A stretch of DNA of 57,030 bases from Phytohabitans sp036906915. Its GTDB lineage: Bacteria; Actinomycetota; Actinomycetes; Mycobacteriales; Micromonosporaceae. The notes below the pieces were generated by a model, which worked only from the letters and a program-made list of their open reading frames with translations, had not been told where the DNA came from and made no database searches. Shown one piece after another: positions 17,155 through 25,258 of the stretch. Position numbers and translations under genes: made by a program. Each line of letters starts with the position of its first letter. The first letter of the stretch is position 1. The stretch is from NCBI RefSeq assembly GCF_036906915.1, contig NZ_JBAKHX010000051.1:1-57030 (forward strand). Direction: 5' to 3'.

Positions 17155-18363
17155 ATGGCGCCGCAGGGGTGTCATGCTTCGGCGGTGACGGCGAGTGAGG
17201 CGGCGGTTGCCGCACCTTCGAGACGGTGGCTGCGGGCGCTGCGGTTCGGCGCGCTGCTCACGACGATCCTCGGCCTGCTTTTCGGGGTTCCCTGGTGGAC
17301 CCTGGTGCTCGCGAGCGATCTGCCCATCGGCCTCACCGCCACGGGCACGCTGCTCTTCGTGGCCGCCCTGGTCGCGTTCCCCGTGTTCATGATCCTCGGC
17401 CACGGTCCCCGGCACCTCGACTGGGCAGCCCGCACCGGCGACACGCTCCTCGGCGTCATCTGGGTCCTCTTCGCCTGGGCCCTGCTCGGCAACGTGCTCC
17501 GCGCCGCGCTCGCCGTCGGCGGCGTCGCCGACCCGACACGCTCCCGGATCGTCGCGGCGGCGGTCGCGGCGATCTCGATCGTCCTGTTGGTCTGGGGATA
17601 CGTGGAAGCGATGCGCGTGCCTCGCGTACGCCGCGTCGACGTCACACTCCCCCGGCTCGGCGCCGGCTTGGACGGCGTACGCGTCGTGCTCCTGACCGAC
17701 ACCCACTACGGCCCCATCGACCGCGCCCGCTGGTCCGCCCGCGTCATCGACGCCGTCAACGACCTCGACCCCGACATCGTGTGCCACACCGGCGACATCG
17801 CCGACGGCACCGTCGACCAGCGCCGTGAGCAGGCCGCACCGCTCGGCGCTGTCCAGGCGCGATTGGCCAAGACGTACGTGACCGGCAACCACGAGTACTT
17901 CGGCGCCGCCCAGGGCTGGCTCGACCACATGCGCGACCTCGGCTGGCAGGCCCTGCACAACCGCCACGTGGTGGTTTCCCGAAACGGCGCGGGCCTTGTG
18001 ATCGCCGGGGTGGACGACATAACCGCCGCCGGCTCAGGCGCCCCCGGCCACCGCGCCGACCATGCGGCAGCTTTGGCTGGCGCCGACCCGGACCTGCCGG
18101 TACTTCTCCTCGCCCACCAGCCGAAGCAGGTCCGCGACGCCGTCGAGCACGGCATCGACCTCCAAATCTCCGGCCACACCCACGGTGGCCAGATCTGGCC
18201 CTTCCACTACCTGGTCCGCGTAGACCAGCCGGTGGTCCAGGGCCTGACCAGGCACAGCGAGCGCACGCAGCTCTACACCAGCCGCGGCACCGGCTTCTGG
18301 GGCCCTCCCTTCCGAGTCTTCGCCCCGTCCGAGATCACCCTGCTCACCCTCCGCGCGCCCTAA
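17155..18363 (+). CDS. Membrane-anchored metallophosphoesterase
   Basis: This protein of about 402 aa has four N-terminal hydrophobic helices (residues ~25-150) followed by a calcineurin-like metallophosphatase domain. The metal-binding motifs appear in order as TDTHYGP, GDIADG, GNHEYF and GHTHGGQIWP. The layout matches the YkuE/YaeI-type family, some of which act on lipid-linked phosphates such as UDP-diacylglucosamine-like substrates. The substrate here is unknown. Several starts are possible (GTG 17128, ATG 17155, GTG 17185). I chose ATG 17155 because it avoids the repeat-proximal residues. It is monocistronic, with hairpin repeat copy 2 right after it. Confidence 0.85.
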   Translation: MAPQGCHASAVTASEAAVAAPSRRWLRALRFGALLTTILGLLFGVPWWTLVLASDLPIGLTATGTLLFVAALVAFPVFMILGHGPRHLDWAARTGDTLLGVIWVLFAWALLGNVLRAALAVGGVADPTRSRIVAAAVAAISIVLLVWGYVEAMRVPRVRRVDVTLPRLGAGLDGVRVVLLTDTHYGPIDRARWSARVIDAVNDLDPDIVCHTGDIADGTVDQRREQAAPLGAVQARLAKTYVTGNHEYFGAAQGWLDHMRDLGWQALHNRHVVVSRNGAGLVIAGVDDITAAGSGAPGHRADHAAALAGADPDLPVLLLAHQPKQVRDAVEHGIDLQISGHTHGGQIWPFHYLVRVDQPVVQGLTRHSERTQLYTSRGTGFWGPPFRVFAPSEITLLTLRAP

Positions 18364-18395
18364 CGTCCCGCCTTCCCCTCGCCCTCCTTCCCGCC

Positions 18396-18452
18396 GATCA
18401 AGGGCAAATGCACGTGGTTCGATCTCATTTCCACGTGCATTTGCCCTTGGTC
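18396..18452. repeat. Dispersed hairpin repeat, copy 2
   Basis: Arms 18396-18417 and 18431-18452 are 22-bp inverted repeats with one mismatch, around a 13-nt loop (TTCGATCTCATTT). The element is the inverted counterpart of the one at 6-62. It begins 33 bp after the metallophosphoesterase stop. The strong stem could terminate transcription, though no U-tract follows. Confidence 0.75.
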
Positions 18453-19084
18453 AATGCAGATCTCCTTGATCGACGAGCCGATCGGCGCAAGCTCCGCGCG
18501 GTCTGAGGCGCGGCCGGGCCGCGAACCAACGCTCATCCAGCCGCCGCATGGTCGACGAGGCGCCGGATCTTGGGCTGGGCCGTCGCCATGGGAAAGCAGC
18601 CAAACCCCAGAACGCGGCGTGCTGGTTCCGACCCAGCCGCCGGGCCGTTCAACTCGATCGGCGCTGACCCCTTGAACTGTGACAGGCTCCGCGCCGGGAG
18701 GCAGCCGGACCACCCGCGCACAGCGGCCCCACGCCGACGACCCGTGCGAGCGCGGCGCGCGCCTACCCCTGACAACCCCGTGCCAGCGCGGCGCCCGTCC
18801 CACCACCTGACAACCCCGTGCGAACACAGCGTCCCGCCACGCCGCCAACAACCGCGCGGATGCGACGCCCGTCCACCGCCAACAAGCCCGTGCCAGCGCG
18901 GCACCCACCCGGTCTCCCCGCCGACCCCGACAGCGGGTCGCAGCCCAGCCGCAGCAACCTCAAGACCCCCGCCGTCACCACCCGACAACCCGCACGGGAA
19001 CCAATTTCGTGGTGTCGGCGTGTCGCCTCCGGCGTGGCGGCCGCGAGGGCAACGATCATCGCACGAACGTACGAGAATTGATGT
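18453..19084. other. Repeat-rich intergenic region
   Basis: These 632 bp contain no gene I can support. The sequence is Pro/Arg-rich in every frame with no start site or codon bias. Degenerate tandem repeats occupy 18733-18915. The last 60 bp before the HNH gene are less GC-rich (GATCATCGCACGAACGTACG) and may hold its promoter. Confidence 0.5.
18733..18915. repeat. Degenerate 34-38-bp tandem repeats, about 5 copies
   Basis: Five successive units share the core ACAACCCCGTGCCAGCGCGG followed by CGCCCGTCC-like sequence. They start near 18734, 18770, 18808, 18846 and 18879. Copies 1, 2 and 5 are closest to each other; copies 3 and 4 have diverged. There is no palindromic unit or uniform spacer, so this is not a CRISPR array. 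Confidence 0.55.
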
Positions 19085-20320
19085 GTGCGGGAAACGTTGC
19101 AGCAGCTCACAAGCGCCGCCGGCCAATGCGCCAGCACCGCCGTGTGGTCGCTGCCCGACGATCATCTCGTCTCCGCTTTGCATGCGGTGCATGACGCCCA
19201 GCAGATGCTCACCGCCGCCCAACTGCACCTGATCCGGGAGATCGACGGCCGGAACCTGCCCATCACACAAGAGGCCAGCAGCACCGCCGTCTGGCTCCGC
19301 GGACGCTTGCACGTGAGCATCCAGACCGCACGCCGGATGGTGGAGTTGGCCCGCATCGTGGATCAACGACCCGTCCTGGATGCGGCGCTGTCGACCGCGG
19401 CGATCAACATCGAACAGGCACACATCCTCGCCAAAACCATCACCGACCTGGCCGGGCAGGTGCCGACCGATGTGGTGGACCTGGCCGAAAAGACCCTGGT
19501 CGACCAGCACACCGACTGGGAACCAGCCATCCTCAAAAAGATCACCGCCCGGATCCTGACCCACCTCGCACCAGACATAGCCGAAGACGCCGACCGACGA
19601 GCCGCCGAACAGGAGGAGAAGAAGGCACAACAGACCCGCGGTTTCACCCTGACCAACACCGGCGACGGCCGCTACCGGCTCACCGGCTGGCTCGACACCG
19701 AAGCCGCCGCCACCATCAACGCCGCCCTCGACCCACTATGCAAACCCGACGAACGCACCGCCACCCAACGCCGCGCCGACGCCCTGGTCGAAGTGTGCCG
19801 GCTGGCGCTACACACCGAACAACTACCCGCCAACGGCGGGGATCGGCCGCAGATCGTGGTCACCGTCCCCTACGACCTACTCCACCACCAACTCGGCGAC
19901 GGGCAACTCGACACCGGAGAACGGTTGACCGCCGAACAGGTGCGACGGCTGGCCTGCGACGCCCACATCATCCCCATGGTCCTCGGCGGAGACGGGCAGA
20001 TCCTGGACGTCGGACAATCCCGACGACTGTTCACCGGACCACTACGACGCGCACTCGTCGCCCGGGACGGCGGATGCGCGTTCCCCGGCTGCGACCGGCC
20101 ACCACGCTGGTGCGACGCCCACCACATCACCGCCTGGACCACCGGCGGCACCACCGCCCTACACAACGGCGTCCTGCTATGCGGCTACCACCACCGACTC
20201 ATCCACCACCGCGAATGGGAAGTCCGCCTCGGCGCAGACGGCAGACCCGAGTTCATCCCACCACACTATGTGGACACCGAACGCAAACCCCGCCGCAACC
20301 TCTACCACCGACGAACATGA
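19085..20320 (+). CDS. DUF222 / HNH endonuclease-domain protein
   Basis: This 411-aa protein has the N-terminal helical DUF222 domain (13E12-like), found in multiple copies in many actinobacterial genomes. A C-terminal HNH nuclease motif reads CAFPGCDRPPRWCDAHHITA, GGTTALHNGVLLCGYHHRL and IHH. The paired Cys residues should bind structural zinc and the His residues a catalytic metal. Biological roles of this family are poorly known; it is often treated as a repeated, possibly mobile-associated nuclease family. GTG 19085 is the start. The gene is A/C-rich on this strand and stylistically different from its neighbours, which would fit recent arrival. Confidence 0.85.
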   Translation: MRETLQQLTSAAGQCASTAVWSLPDDHLVSALHAVHDAQQMLTAAQLHLIREIDGRNLPITQEASSTAVWLRGRLHVSIQTARRMVELARIVDQRPVLDAALSTAAINIEQAHILAKTITDLAGQVPTDVVDLAEKTLVDQHTDWEPAILKKITARILTHLAPDIAEDADRRAAEQEEKKAQQTRGFTLTNTGDGRYRLTGWLDTEAAATINAALDPLCKPDERTATQRRADALVEVCRLALHTEQLPANGGDRPQIVVTVPYDLLHHQLGDGQLDTGERLTAEQVRRLACDAHIIPMVLGGDGQILDVGQSRRLFTGPLRRALVARDGGCAFPGCDRPPRWCDAHHITAWTTGGTTALHNGVLLCGYHHRLIHHREWEVRLGADGRPEFIPPHYVDTERKPRRNLYHRRT

Positions 20321-20357
20321 GTGGACCGATACCCCGCGCGCCCCGTCGCCGTACGGG

Positions 20358-20389
20358 CGGTGACACGCTGGGGCGGTGACACGCTGGGG
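20358..20389. repeat. 16-bp direct tandem duplication
   Basis: CGGTGACACGCTGGGG occurs twice in tandem (20358-20373 and 20374-20389) in the 133-bp gap between the HNH gene and the VOC gene. A 10-bp tandem duplication (GGCGCGGGTC) follows at about 20411-20430. No gene lies here. Confidence 0.7.
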
Positions 20390-20453
20390 AGGCGAAGGTG
20401 GACGGCGAGCGGCGCGGGTCGGCGCGGGTCGGCATTTGGTGGGAGGTTAGGAC

Positions 20454-20852
20454 GTGCGAGTTGATCGGTTCACGGTGGTGGTGGATGAGTACGAACCCGC
20501 TATCCGGTTCTTTACGGAGGTGTTGGGGTTTGAGTTGGTCGAGGATTCGCCTTCGCTGACGAACGACGGGCGCCCGAAGAGGTGGGTGGTGGTGCGGCCG
20601 CCGGGGGCGGAGACGGGCATCGTGCTCGCGCGGGCTGACGGCGAGCGCCAGGCCGCCGCTGTGGGCAACCAGGTCGGTGGGCGGGTCGGGTTCTTCCTGC
20701 GCGTGGACGACTTCGAGGCCACCTACCAGCGCATGGTGGCGGCGGGCGTGGAGTTCGTGACCGAGCCGCGCGCAGAAGCGTATGGGCGGGTGGTGGTGTT
20801 CGTGGACGTCGCCGGCAACCGGTGGGATCTCATCGGGCCACCGCCTAGCTAG
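20454..20852 (+). CDS. VOC-family (glyoxalase/bleomycin resistance-like) protein
   Basis: The 132-aa protein has two beta-alpha-beta-beta-beta modules typical of the vicinal oxygen chelate fold. They begin VDRFTVVVDEYEPAIRFFTE and GFFLRVDDFEATYQRMVAAG and end YGRVVVFVDVAGNRWDLIGP. The family covers glyoxalases, dioxygenases and antibiotic-binding proteins, so function is open. GTG 20454 is the start. Its 3' end overlaps the convergent regulator gene by 8 bp. Confidence 0.85.
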   Translation: MRVDRFTVVVDEYEPAIRFFTEVLGFELVEDSPSLTNDGRPKRWVVVRPPGAETGIVLARADGERQAAAVGNQVGGRVGFFLRVDDFEATYQRMVAAGVEFVTEPRAEAYGRVVVFVDVAGNRWDLIGPPPS

Positions 20853-21810
20853 CCAGTTGCTCGCCGAGGCCGGTGCGCAGGTAGCGGAGGCGGCGGCCGG
20901 TGCGCTGGCCGACGACCAGGCCGGCGTCGCGCAGGGTGGTCAGGTGGTGGGAGGCGGTTGCCGGCGCGAGCCGCAGGGCCTCGGCCACCTCGCCGGTGCT
21001 ACATGGCACGGCGAGCAGGGTGAGCACGGCCGCGCGGGTGGGGCCGAGCAGCGCGGCGAGGGCTGCGGGAGGTTCGGCGAGGTGTCCGCCAGCGGACCAC
21101 AGGTCGGCGTAGCCGCGCGGCGGATACCACAGGGCGCGGCCGCTCGGAGTGCCGGTGGTGGCGTACACCATCGGGCCGGCGAACGCGGCGGGCATCAGCG
21201 CGAGCGGGCTGCCATCGTGTGCCCAGTCCTGCCTTTTGGCGTACCCGAGAAGCAACGCCGAACCGTCCCACCGCAGCTTGGGATGGAGTCCCGCGAGCAG
21301 CGCTCGCGGGCCGTGTTCGGCGGCGGCGAGCGCCCGGTGTGTGATCTCGCCCTCGGCGGTCGCGCGCAGGCGCGGCCAGATCGGGGCGATGGCGAGCCTG
21401 AAGTACCGGCGGACCTGCGCTATCAGCTCGGCCAGCGCGCCCGCCGGGTCGGTCTCGAACCGGGTGATCTCGGGCGGCGCACGGTGGCCGGCCCAGCCGG
21501 CGGCGACCTCGGCGGCGACCCGGTCGAGCGGGGTGCCGGCGATGGTGCGCAGTTCGTCGTCGAGGCTGGGGCGGGCGATGTCCGGGACGGGTGTGAGGAA
21601 GTCGGGGACGTAGCAGGTCGGGCCGCGCAGCAGGGCGAGGAAGGTGTCGACGCCGGCGAGGCGGGGGCGTACGCGGGCGCGCCAGGCGGAGTGCATCCAG
21701 TGCCGCTGGGGCTGGCTCAGCGCGAAGCCGCTCGCCACGACCTCGACCATCGGCGAGTGCGCGAACCTTAGCCCGGCCAGGTCGGCGGGCGCGAACTCGA
21801 TGCGGATCAC
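20845..21810 (-). CDS. ArsR-type regulator with large N-terminal domain
   Basis: The protein of about 321 aa carries a C-terminal ArsR-like winged helix: PTRAAVLTLLAVPCSTGEVA, LAPATASHHLTTLRDAGLVV, then GRRLRYLRT. A long N-terminal domain, beginning IRIEFAPADLAGLRFAHSPM, matches a family of actinobacterial regulators with a DUF5937-like sensor region. Ligand and targets are unknown. GTG 21810 is chosen; GTG 21825 would add five residues. It is divergent from the aldo/keto reductase across about 60 bp, a natural candidate target. Confidence 0.82.
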   Translation of the reverse strand: MIRIEFAPADLAGLRFAHSPMVEVVASGFALSQPQRHWMHSAWRARVRPRLAGVDTFLALLRGPTCYVPDFLTPVPDIARPSLDDELRTIAGTPLDRVAAEVAAGWAGHRAPPEITRFETDPAGALAELIAQVRRYFRLAIAPIWPRLRATAEGEITHRALAAAEHGPRALLAGLHPKLRWDGSALLLGYAKRQDWAHDGSPLALMPAAFAGPMVYATTGTPSGRALWYPPRGYADLWSAGGHLAEPPAALAALLGPTRAAVLTLLAVPCSTGEVAEALRLAPATASHHLTTLRDAGLVVGQRTGRRLRYLRTGLGEQLAS

Positions 21811-21873
21811 GTTCCATTCGAGCACAGTCGAACGGCAAACGACCAGGCTGGGCCGCGTCCTATGGTCCTTGTC

Positions 21874-22854
21874 ATGGAGTACAGCAACCTGGGTCGCACT
21901 GGGCTGAGCGTGAGCCGGCTCTGCCTTGGCACCATGAACTTCGGCTGGCAGATCGACGAGGCTGCCAGTCACGCAGTCCTGGACAAAGCAGTCGAAGCGG
22001 GCGTCAACTTCGTCGATACGGCGAACATGTACGGGCGCGTGGACTACGACGGGACGAGCGAAAAATTCATCGGCAGTTGGTTCGCGGGCACAGGGCAGCG
22101 CGACAAAATCGTGCTGGCGACGAAGGTGTACGCGCCGATGAGCGATTGGCCCAACGATCGGGGGTTGTCGGCGCGGCACATCATCGCAGCCTGCGAGGCG
22201 TCGTTGCGGCGGCTCCGCACCGACTGGATCGACCTGTACCAGATGCATCACGTGCAGCGCGAGACGCCGTGGCAGGAGATCTGGCAGGCGATGGAGACGC
22301 TCGTCGGCCAGGGCAAGATCCGGTACGTCGGCTCGTCGAACTTCGCCGGCTGGCACCTCGCGGCGGCGCAAGCCGCGGCGGACAAGCGTCACTTCCTGGG
22401 GCTGGTGTCGGAGCAGTGCAAGTACAACCTGCTGACCCGGCACGTCGAGTTGGAGGTGCTGCCCGCGGCGATCGAGCTGGGTATCGGGGTGCTGCCGTAC
22501 TCGCCGCTGCACTTCGGCGCGCTGTCGGGCGCACTGCGCAAGCAGCGGGAGGGCGTCAGCGGCCGGAGTGTGCTGCACGCCCCGGAGCGGGTCGAGCCGC
22601 ACCGGGCGGCGCTCGAGGGGTACGAGAAGCTGTGCGCCGAGTTGGGCGTCGAGCCGACCACGGTGGCGCTGGCGTGGCTGCTGTCGCGGCCGGGTGTCAC
22701 CGCGCCGGTGATCGGGCCGCGGGCGCCTGAGCAGCTCGACCTCGCGTTCACGGCGGTGGAGACCGAGCTGGCGCCCGAGACGCTGAAGCGGCTCGACGAG
22801 CTGTTTCCACCCGTCGGCAAGGGCGGCCCGGCGCCGGAGGCGTGGGCTTGGTAA
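21874..22854 (+). CDS. Aldo/keto reductase
   Basis: The protein of about 326 aa is a TIM-barrel NADPH-dependent reductase. Catalytic residues are visible: Asp and Tyr in NFVDTANMYGR, Lys in VLATKVYAP and His in YQMHHV. The C-terminal cofactor-binding stretch is PGVTAPVIGPRAPEQL. It resembles AKR families acting on sugar aldehydes or voltage-channel beta-subunit-like reductases. ATG 21874 starts the canonical MEYSNLGRTGLSVS; ATG 21862 would add four residues. It is divergent from the ArsR-type regulator. Confidence 0.88.
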   Translation: MEYSNLGRTGLSVSRLCLGTMNFGWQIDEAASHAVLDKAVEAGVNFVDTANMYGRVDYDGTSEKFIGSWFAGTGQRDKIVLATKVYAPMSDWPNDRGLSARHIIAACEASLRRLRTDWIDLYQMHHVQRETPWQEIWQAMETLVGQGKIRYVGSSNFAGWHLAAAQAAADKRHFLGLVSEQCKYNLLTRHVELEVLPAAIELGIGVLPYSPLHFGALSGALRKQREGVSGRSVLHAPERVEPHRAALEGYEKLCAELGVEPTTVALAWLLSRPGVTAPVIGPRAPEQLDLAFTAVETELAPETLKRLDELFPPVGKGGPAPEAWAW

Positions 22855-22896
22855 ATACGGTGCGGTCTCGGAAACGCGGAAGGTAGCGTCCGCGTC

Positions 22897-23409
22897 GTGC
22901 CTCCCCTTCGCGAACGCCCGCCGCTCACCGCCGACGAACGCACCGCATTGGTCGGCTGGCTCGACCTGCAACGGTCGATCGTGCATTGGAAGTGTGAAGG
23001 GCTGTCCGATGAGGACGCCCACCGGGCCGTGCTGCCCGACTCGCCGCTGATGACGGTCGCGGGGCTCATCTCGCACCTGCGGTGGACCGAGCAGTGCTGG
23101 TTCGAGGTGCTCTTCCTGGGCCGGCCGGCGACCGGGCCATCGTTCGACGAAGAGGTCGAAGACAAGGACTTCATGGTCGAGGGGGTGCCGCTGGCGCAGC
23201 TCCTCGACGAGTACGACCGGCAGTGCGCGCTCTCCAACGAGATCGTGGCGGCGCACTCGCTCGACGACGTGGGTAAGCACCCGGACTTCCGTTCGAGCGG
23301 CGCCAACCTGCGCTGGATGCTCATCCACATGGTCGAGGAGACCGGGCGGCACGCCGGCCAGCTCGACGTGATCCGCGAGCTGCTCGACGGGGGCAAGGGC
23401 TACTACTGA
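22897..23409 (+). CDS. DinB/DUF664-like protein
   Basis: The 170-aa protein has the four-helix DinB fold. Three metal-ligand positions are suggested by GLISHLRWTEQCWFE and MLIHMVEETGRHAGQLDVIR. In actinobacteria this family includes mycothiol-dependent transferases and metal-binding proteins of unknown role. GTG 22897 is the start. It follows the aldo/keto reductase by 42 bp, possibly in one transcript. Its 3' end overlaps the convergent ABC ATPase gene by 7 bp. Confidence 0.8.
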   Translation: MPPLRERPPLTADERTALVGWLDLQRSIVHWKCEGLSDEDAHRAVLPDSPLMTVAGLISHLRWTEQCWFEVLFLGRPATGPSFDEEVEDKDFMVEGVPLAQLLDEYDRQCALSNEIVAAHSLDDVGKHPDFRSSGANLRWMLIHMVEETGRHAGQLDVIRELLDGGKGYY

Positions 23410-24308
23410 GCGGCGCACCCCACGAGGTGGTCGTCGTCGACCTCCACCAGACCAGGCTCTCCGGCGCAAGCGTCGTCGTGGATCGCGCAACGACCGTCGA
23501 CCGTGCGGGCGATGTCGGCGCGTGTCCACTTGCGGTGCATTTGCGGCACCGACGACAGCAGGGTCCGCGTGTACGGGTGCCGCGGGCTGCCGAACACCTT
23601 GTCGGTGCTGCCCATCTCGACGACCACACCGCGGCGCAGGATCACCGACCGATCGCTGATGTAGTGGCCGAGCGACAGGTCGTGGGTGATGAAGAGGATG
23701 CCGAGGCCGCGCTCCTTGAGGTCGGCGAGCAGGTTGAGCACGTCGATGCGGGTCGAGGCGTCGAGCATACTGATGATCTCGTCGGCCACCAGGAGCTTGA
23801 TGTCGAGCAGCAGCGCCCGGGCGATCAGCATGCGCTGGAGCTGACCGCCGCTGAGCTGGTGCGGGTACTTGTCGAGCACCTGCCGGGGATCGAGCCGCAC
23901 CGACTCCAGGGCGGTGTCGATGCGCTTGCGCCACTCGGCGGCGCTCGCCTCGGGAAAGAAGCTGGGCCGGATCGTGTGCAGCACGCGGTCGGCCTTGAAG
24001 ATCGGGTTGTAGGTGCTGAACGGGTCCTGGAAGACGCCCTGCACCCGCTTGTAGTACCCGGCGAGCTGCCGGCCCTTGAGCCTTGAGACGTCGGTGCCGT
24101 CGTACCGGATGTGGCCGCCGCTCACGGACGCGAGCCGCAGCACCATGCGGCCGATCGTGGTCTTACCGCTGCCGCTCTCGCCGATCAGCGACACGACCTC
24201 GCCGGGTTTGACCATGAAGGTCGCGTCGCGCACGGCGGTCAGCTCACGCCCGCCGAAGGCGCCGACCCGGTACTTCTTCGAAACCCGTTCCAGCGACAGC
24301 ATGCTCAT
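23403..24308 (-). CDS. Oligopeptide-type ABC importer ATPase 2 (DppF/OppF-like)
   Basis: The protein of about 301 aa has Walker A GESGSGKTT (residues 43-51), signature LSGGQLQR, Walker B LLVADE and switch ITHD. The C-terminal oligo_HPY extension contains RHPYTRTLLSSVP and a Cys-containing tail. The post-Walker-B loop reads ADEIISMLD where this family usually has ADEPVS. ATG 24308 overlaps the upstream stop (ATGA), so the two ATPases are translationally coupled. It would pair with the other ATPase to power peptide or oligosaccharide import. Confidence 0.9.
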   Translation of the reverse strand: MSMLSLERVSKKYRVGAFGGRELTAVRDATFMVKPGEVVSLIGESGSGKTTIGRMVLRLASVSGGHIRYDGTDVSRLKGRQLAGYYKRVQGVFQDPFSTYNPIFKADRVLHTIRPSFFPEASAAEWRKRIDTALESVRLDPRQVLDKYPHQLSGGQLQRMLIARALLLDIKLLVADEIISMLDASTRIDVLNLLADLKERGLGILFITHDLSLGHYISDRSVILRRGVVVEMGSTDKVFGSPRHPYTRTLLSSVPQMHRKWTRADIARTVDGRCAIHDDACAGEPGLVEVDDDHLVGCAAQ

Positions 24309-25255
24309 TGGGCCTTCCAACAGGCGACGTGGTGGTCCTTGTCGACCTCGACGAACGGCGGCTCCTCGACGCACCGCGCGAACGCCAGCGGGCACCGGTC
24401 GCGGAACCGGCAGCCCGCCGGCGGGTTCAGCAGCCCTGGCGGGCTGCCGGGGATGCCTGCCAGCTTGCGGTCCGCGTACCGGACGCCGACTTCGGGCAGC
24501 GAAGAGATCAAGAGCTGCGTGTACGGGTGCCGGGGCGCGTTGACCACCACATCGGCGGGCGCCTTCTCGGCGAGCTTGCCGGCGTACATGACCATGATGG
24601 TGTCGGCGATCTGGTACACCAGCGAGATGTCGTGCGTGACCACGATCATGCTCTTGACGAACTCGCGGTCGCGGAACTCCACCAGCGTCTCGGCTACGGC
24701 TCGCTGGGTCGACACGTCGAGCGCCGAGGTCACCTCGTCGGCGATGAGCAGGCTGGGGTTGAGCAATGTGGACAGTACGAGCACCATCCGCTGCTTCATG
24801 CCGCCGGACAGCTCGATCGGGTAGTTGCCCAGAACGTCCCGAGACAGGCCCACCAGGTCGAGGCGGCGCTCCAACTCGGGCTTGATCTCGCCGTACTTGA
24901 CGCCACGGGAGCCCAGCAGCTCGGAGATCATCTTGCCGATCTTCCGGGTGGGGTTCAGGGCGCTCATCGCGTACTGCGGGATCAGCGATACGGCTTTGAA
25001 CCGGTACGCGTTCATCGCGTCCTGGTCGCCGATCGGCAGCGGCTTGCCGTCGAGCTCCACGCCGCCCTCGACCAGCCGCATCCGGGTGTCGAGGCGGATC
25101 AGGCTCTTACCGAGCGTGGACTTGCCCGACCCGGACTCCCCCGCCAGCCCCATGATCTCGCCGTCGGCCAGCGCGAAGGTCGCGCCGTCGAGCGCCTTCA
25201 CATCGCCGCGCAGCGTCCGGTAGTACACCCGGAGGTTGTCGACCCGCAGGCTCAT
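24305..25255 (-). CDS. Oligopeptide-type ABC importer ATPase 1 (DppD/OppD-like)
   Basis: The 316-aa protein has Walker A GESGSGKST (39-47), signature LSGGMKQR (149-156), Walker B SLLIADE and H-loop VVTHD. The OppD-type C-terminus contains PPGLLNPPAGCRFRDRCPLA with the family's cysteines. Like its partner it lacks the usual Pro after the catalytic Glu (ADEVTSALD). It lies 3 bp after the permease gene and overlaps the second ATPase by 4 bp. Operon order here is solute-binding protein, permease, permease, ATPase, ATPase. Confidence 0.9.
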   Translation of the reverse strand: MSLRVDNLRVYYRTLRGDVKALDGATFALADGEIMGLAGESGSGKSTLGKSLIRLDTRMRLVEGGVELDGKPLPIGDQDAMNAYRFKAVSLIPQYAMSALNPTRKIGKMISELLGSRGVKYGEIKPELERRLDLVGLSRDVLGNYPIELSGGMKQRMVLVLSTLLNPSLLIADEVTSALDVSTQRAVAETLVEFRDREFVKSMIVVTHDISLVYQIADTIMVMYAGKLAEKAPADVVVNAPRHPYTQLLISSLPEVGVRYADRKLAGIPGSPPGLLNPPAGCRFRDRCPLAFARCVEEPPFVEVDKDHHVACWKAQ

Positions 25256-25258
25256 GCC

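Noticed and set aside
18733..18915. Possible CRISPR array
   Set aside because: Units are tandem and degenerate with no unique spacers, and there are no cas genes.
18533..19630. 365-codon minus-strand frame across the repeat-rich gap and the HNH gene
   Set aside because: No start signal, no domain, and it runs antisense to a strongly supported DUF222/HNH gene.
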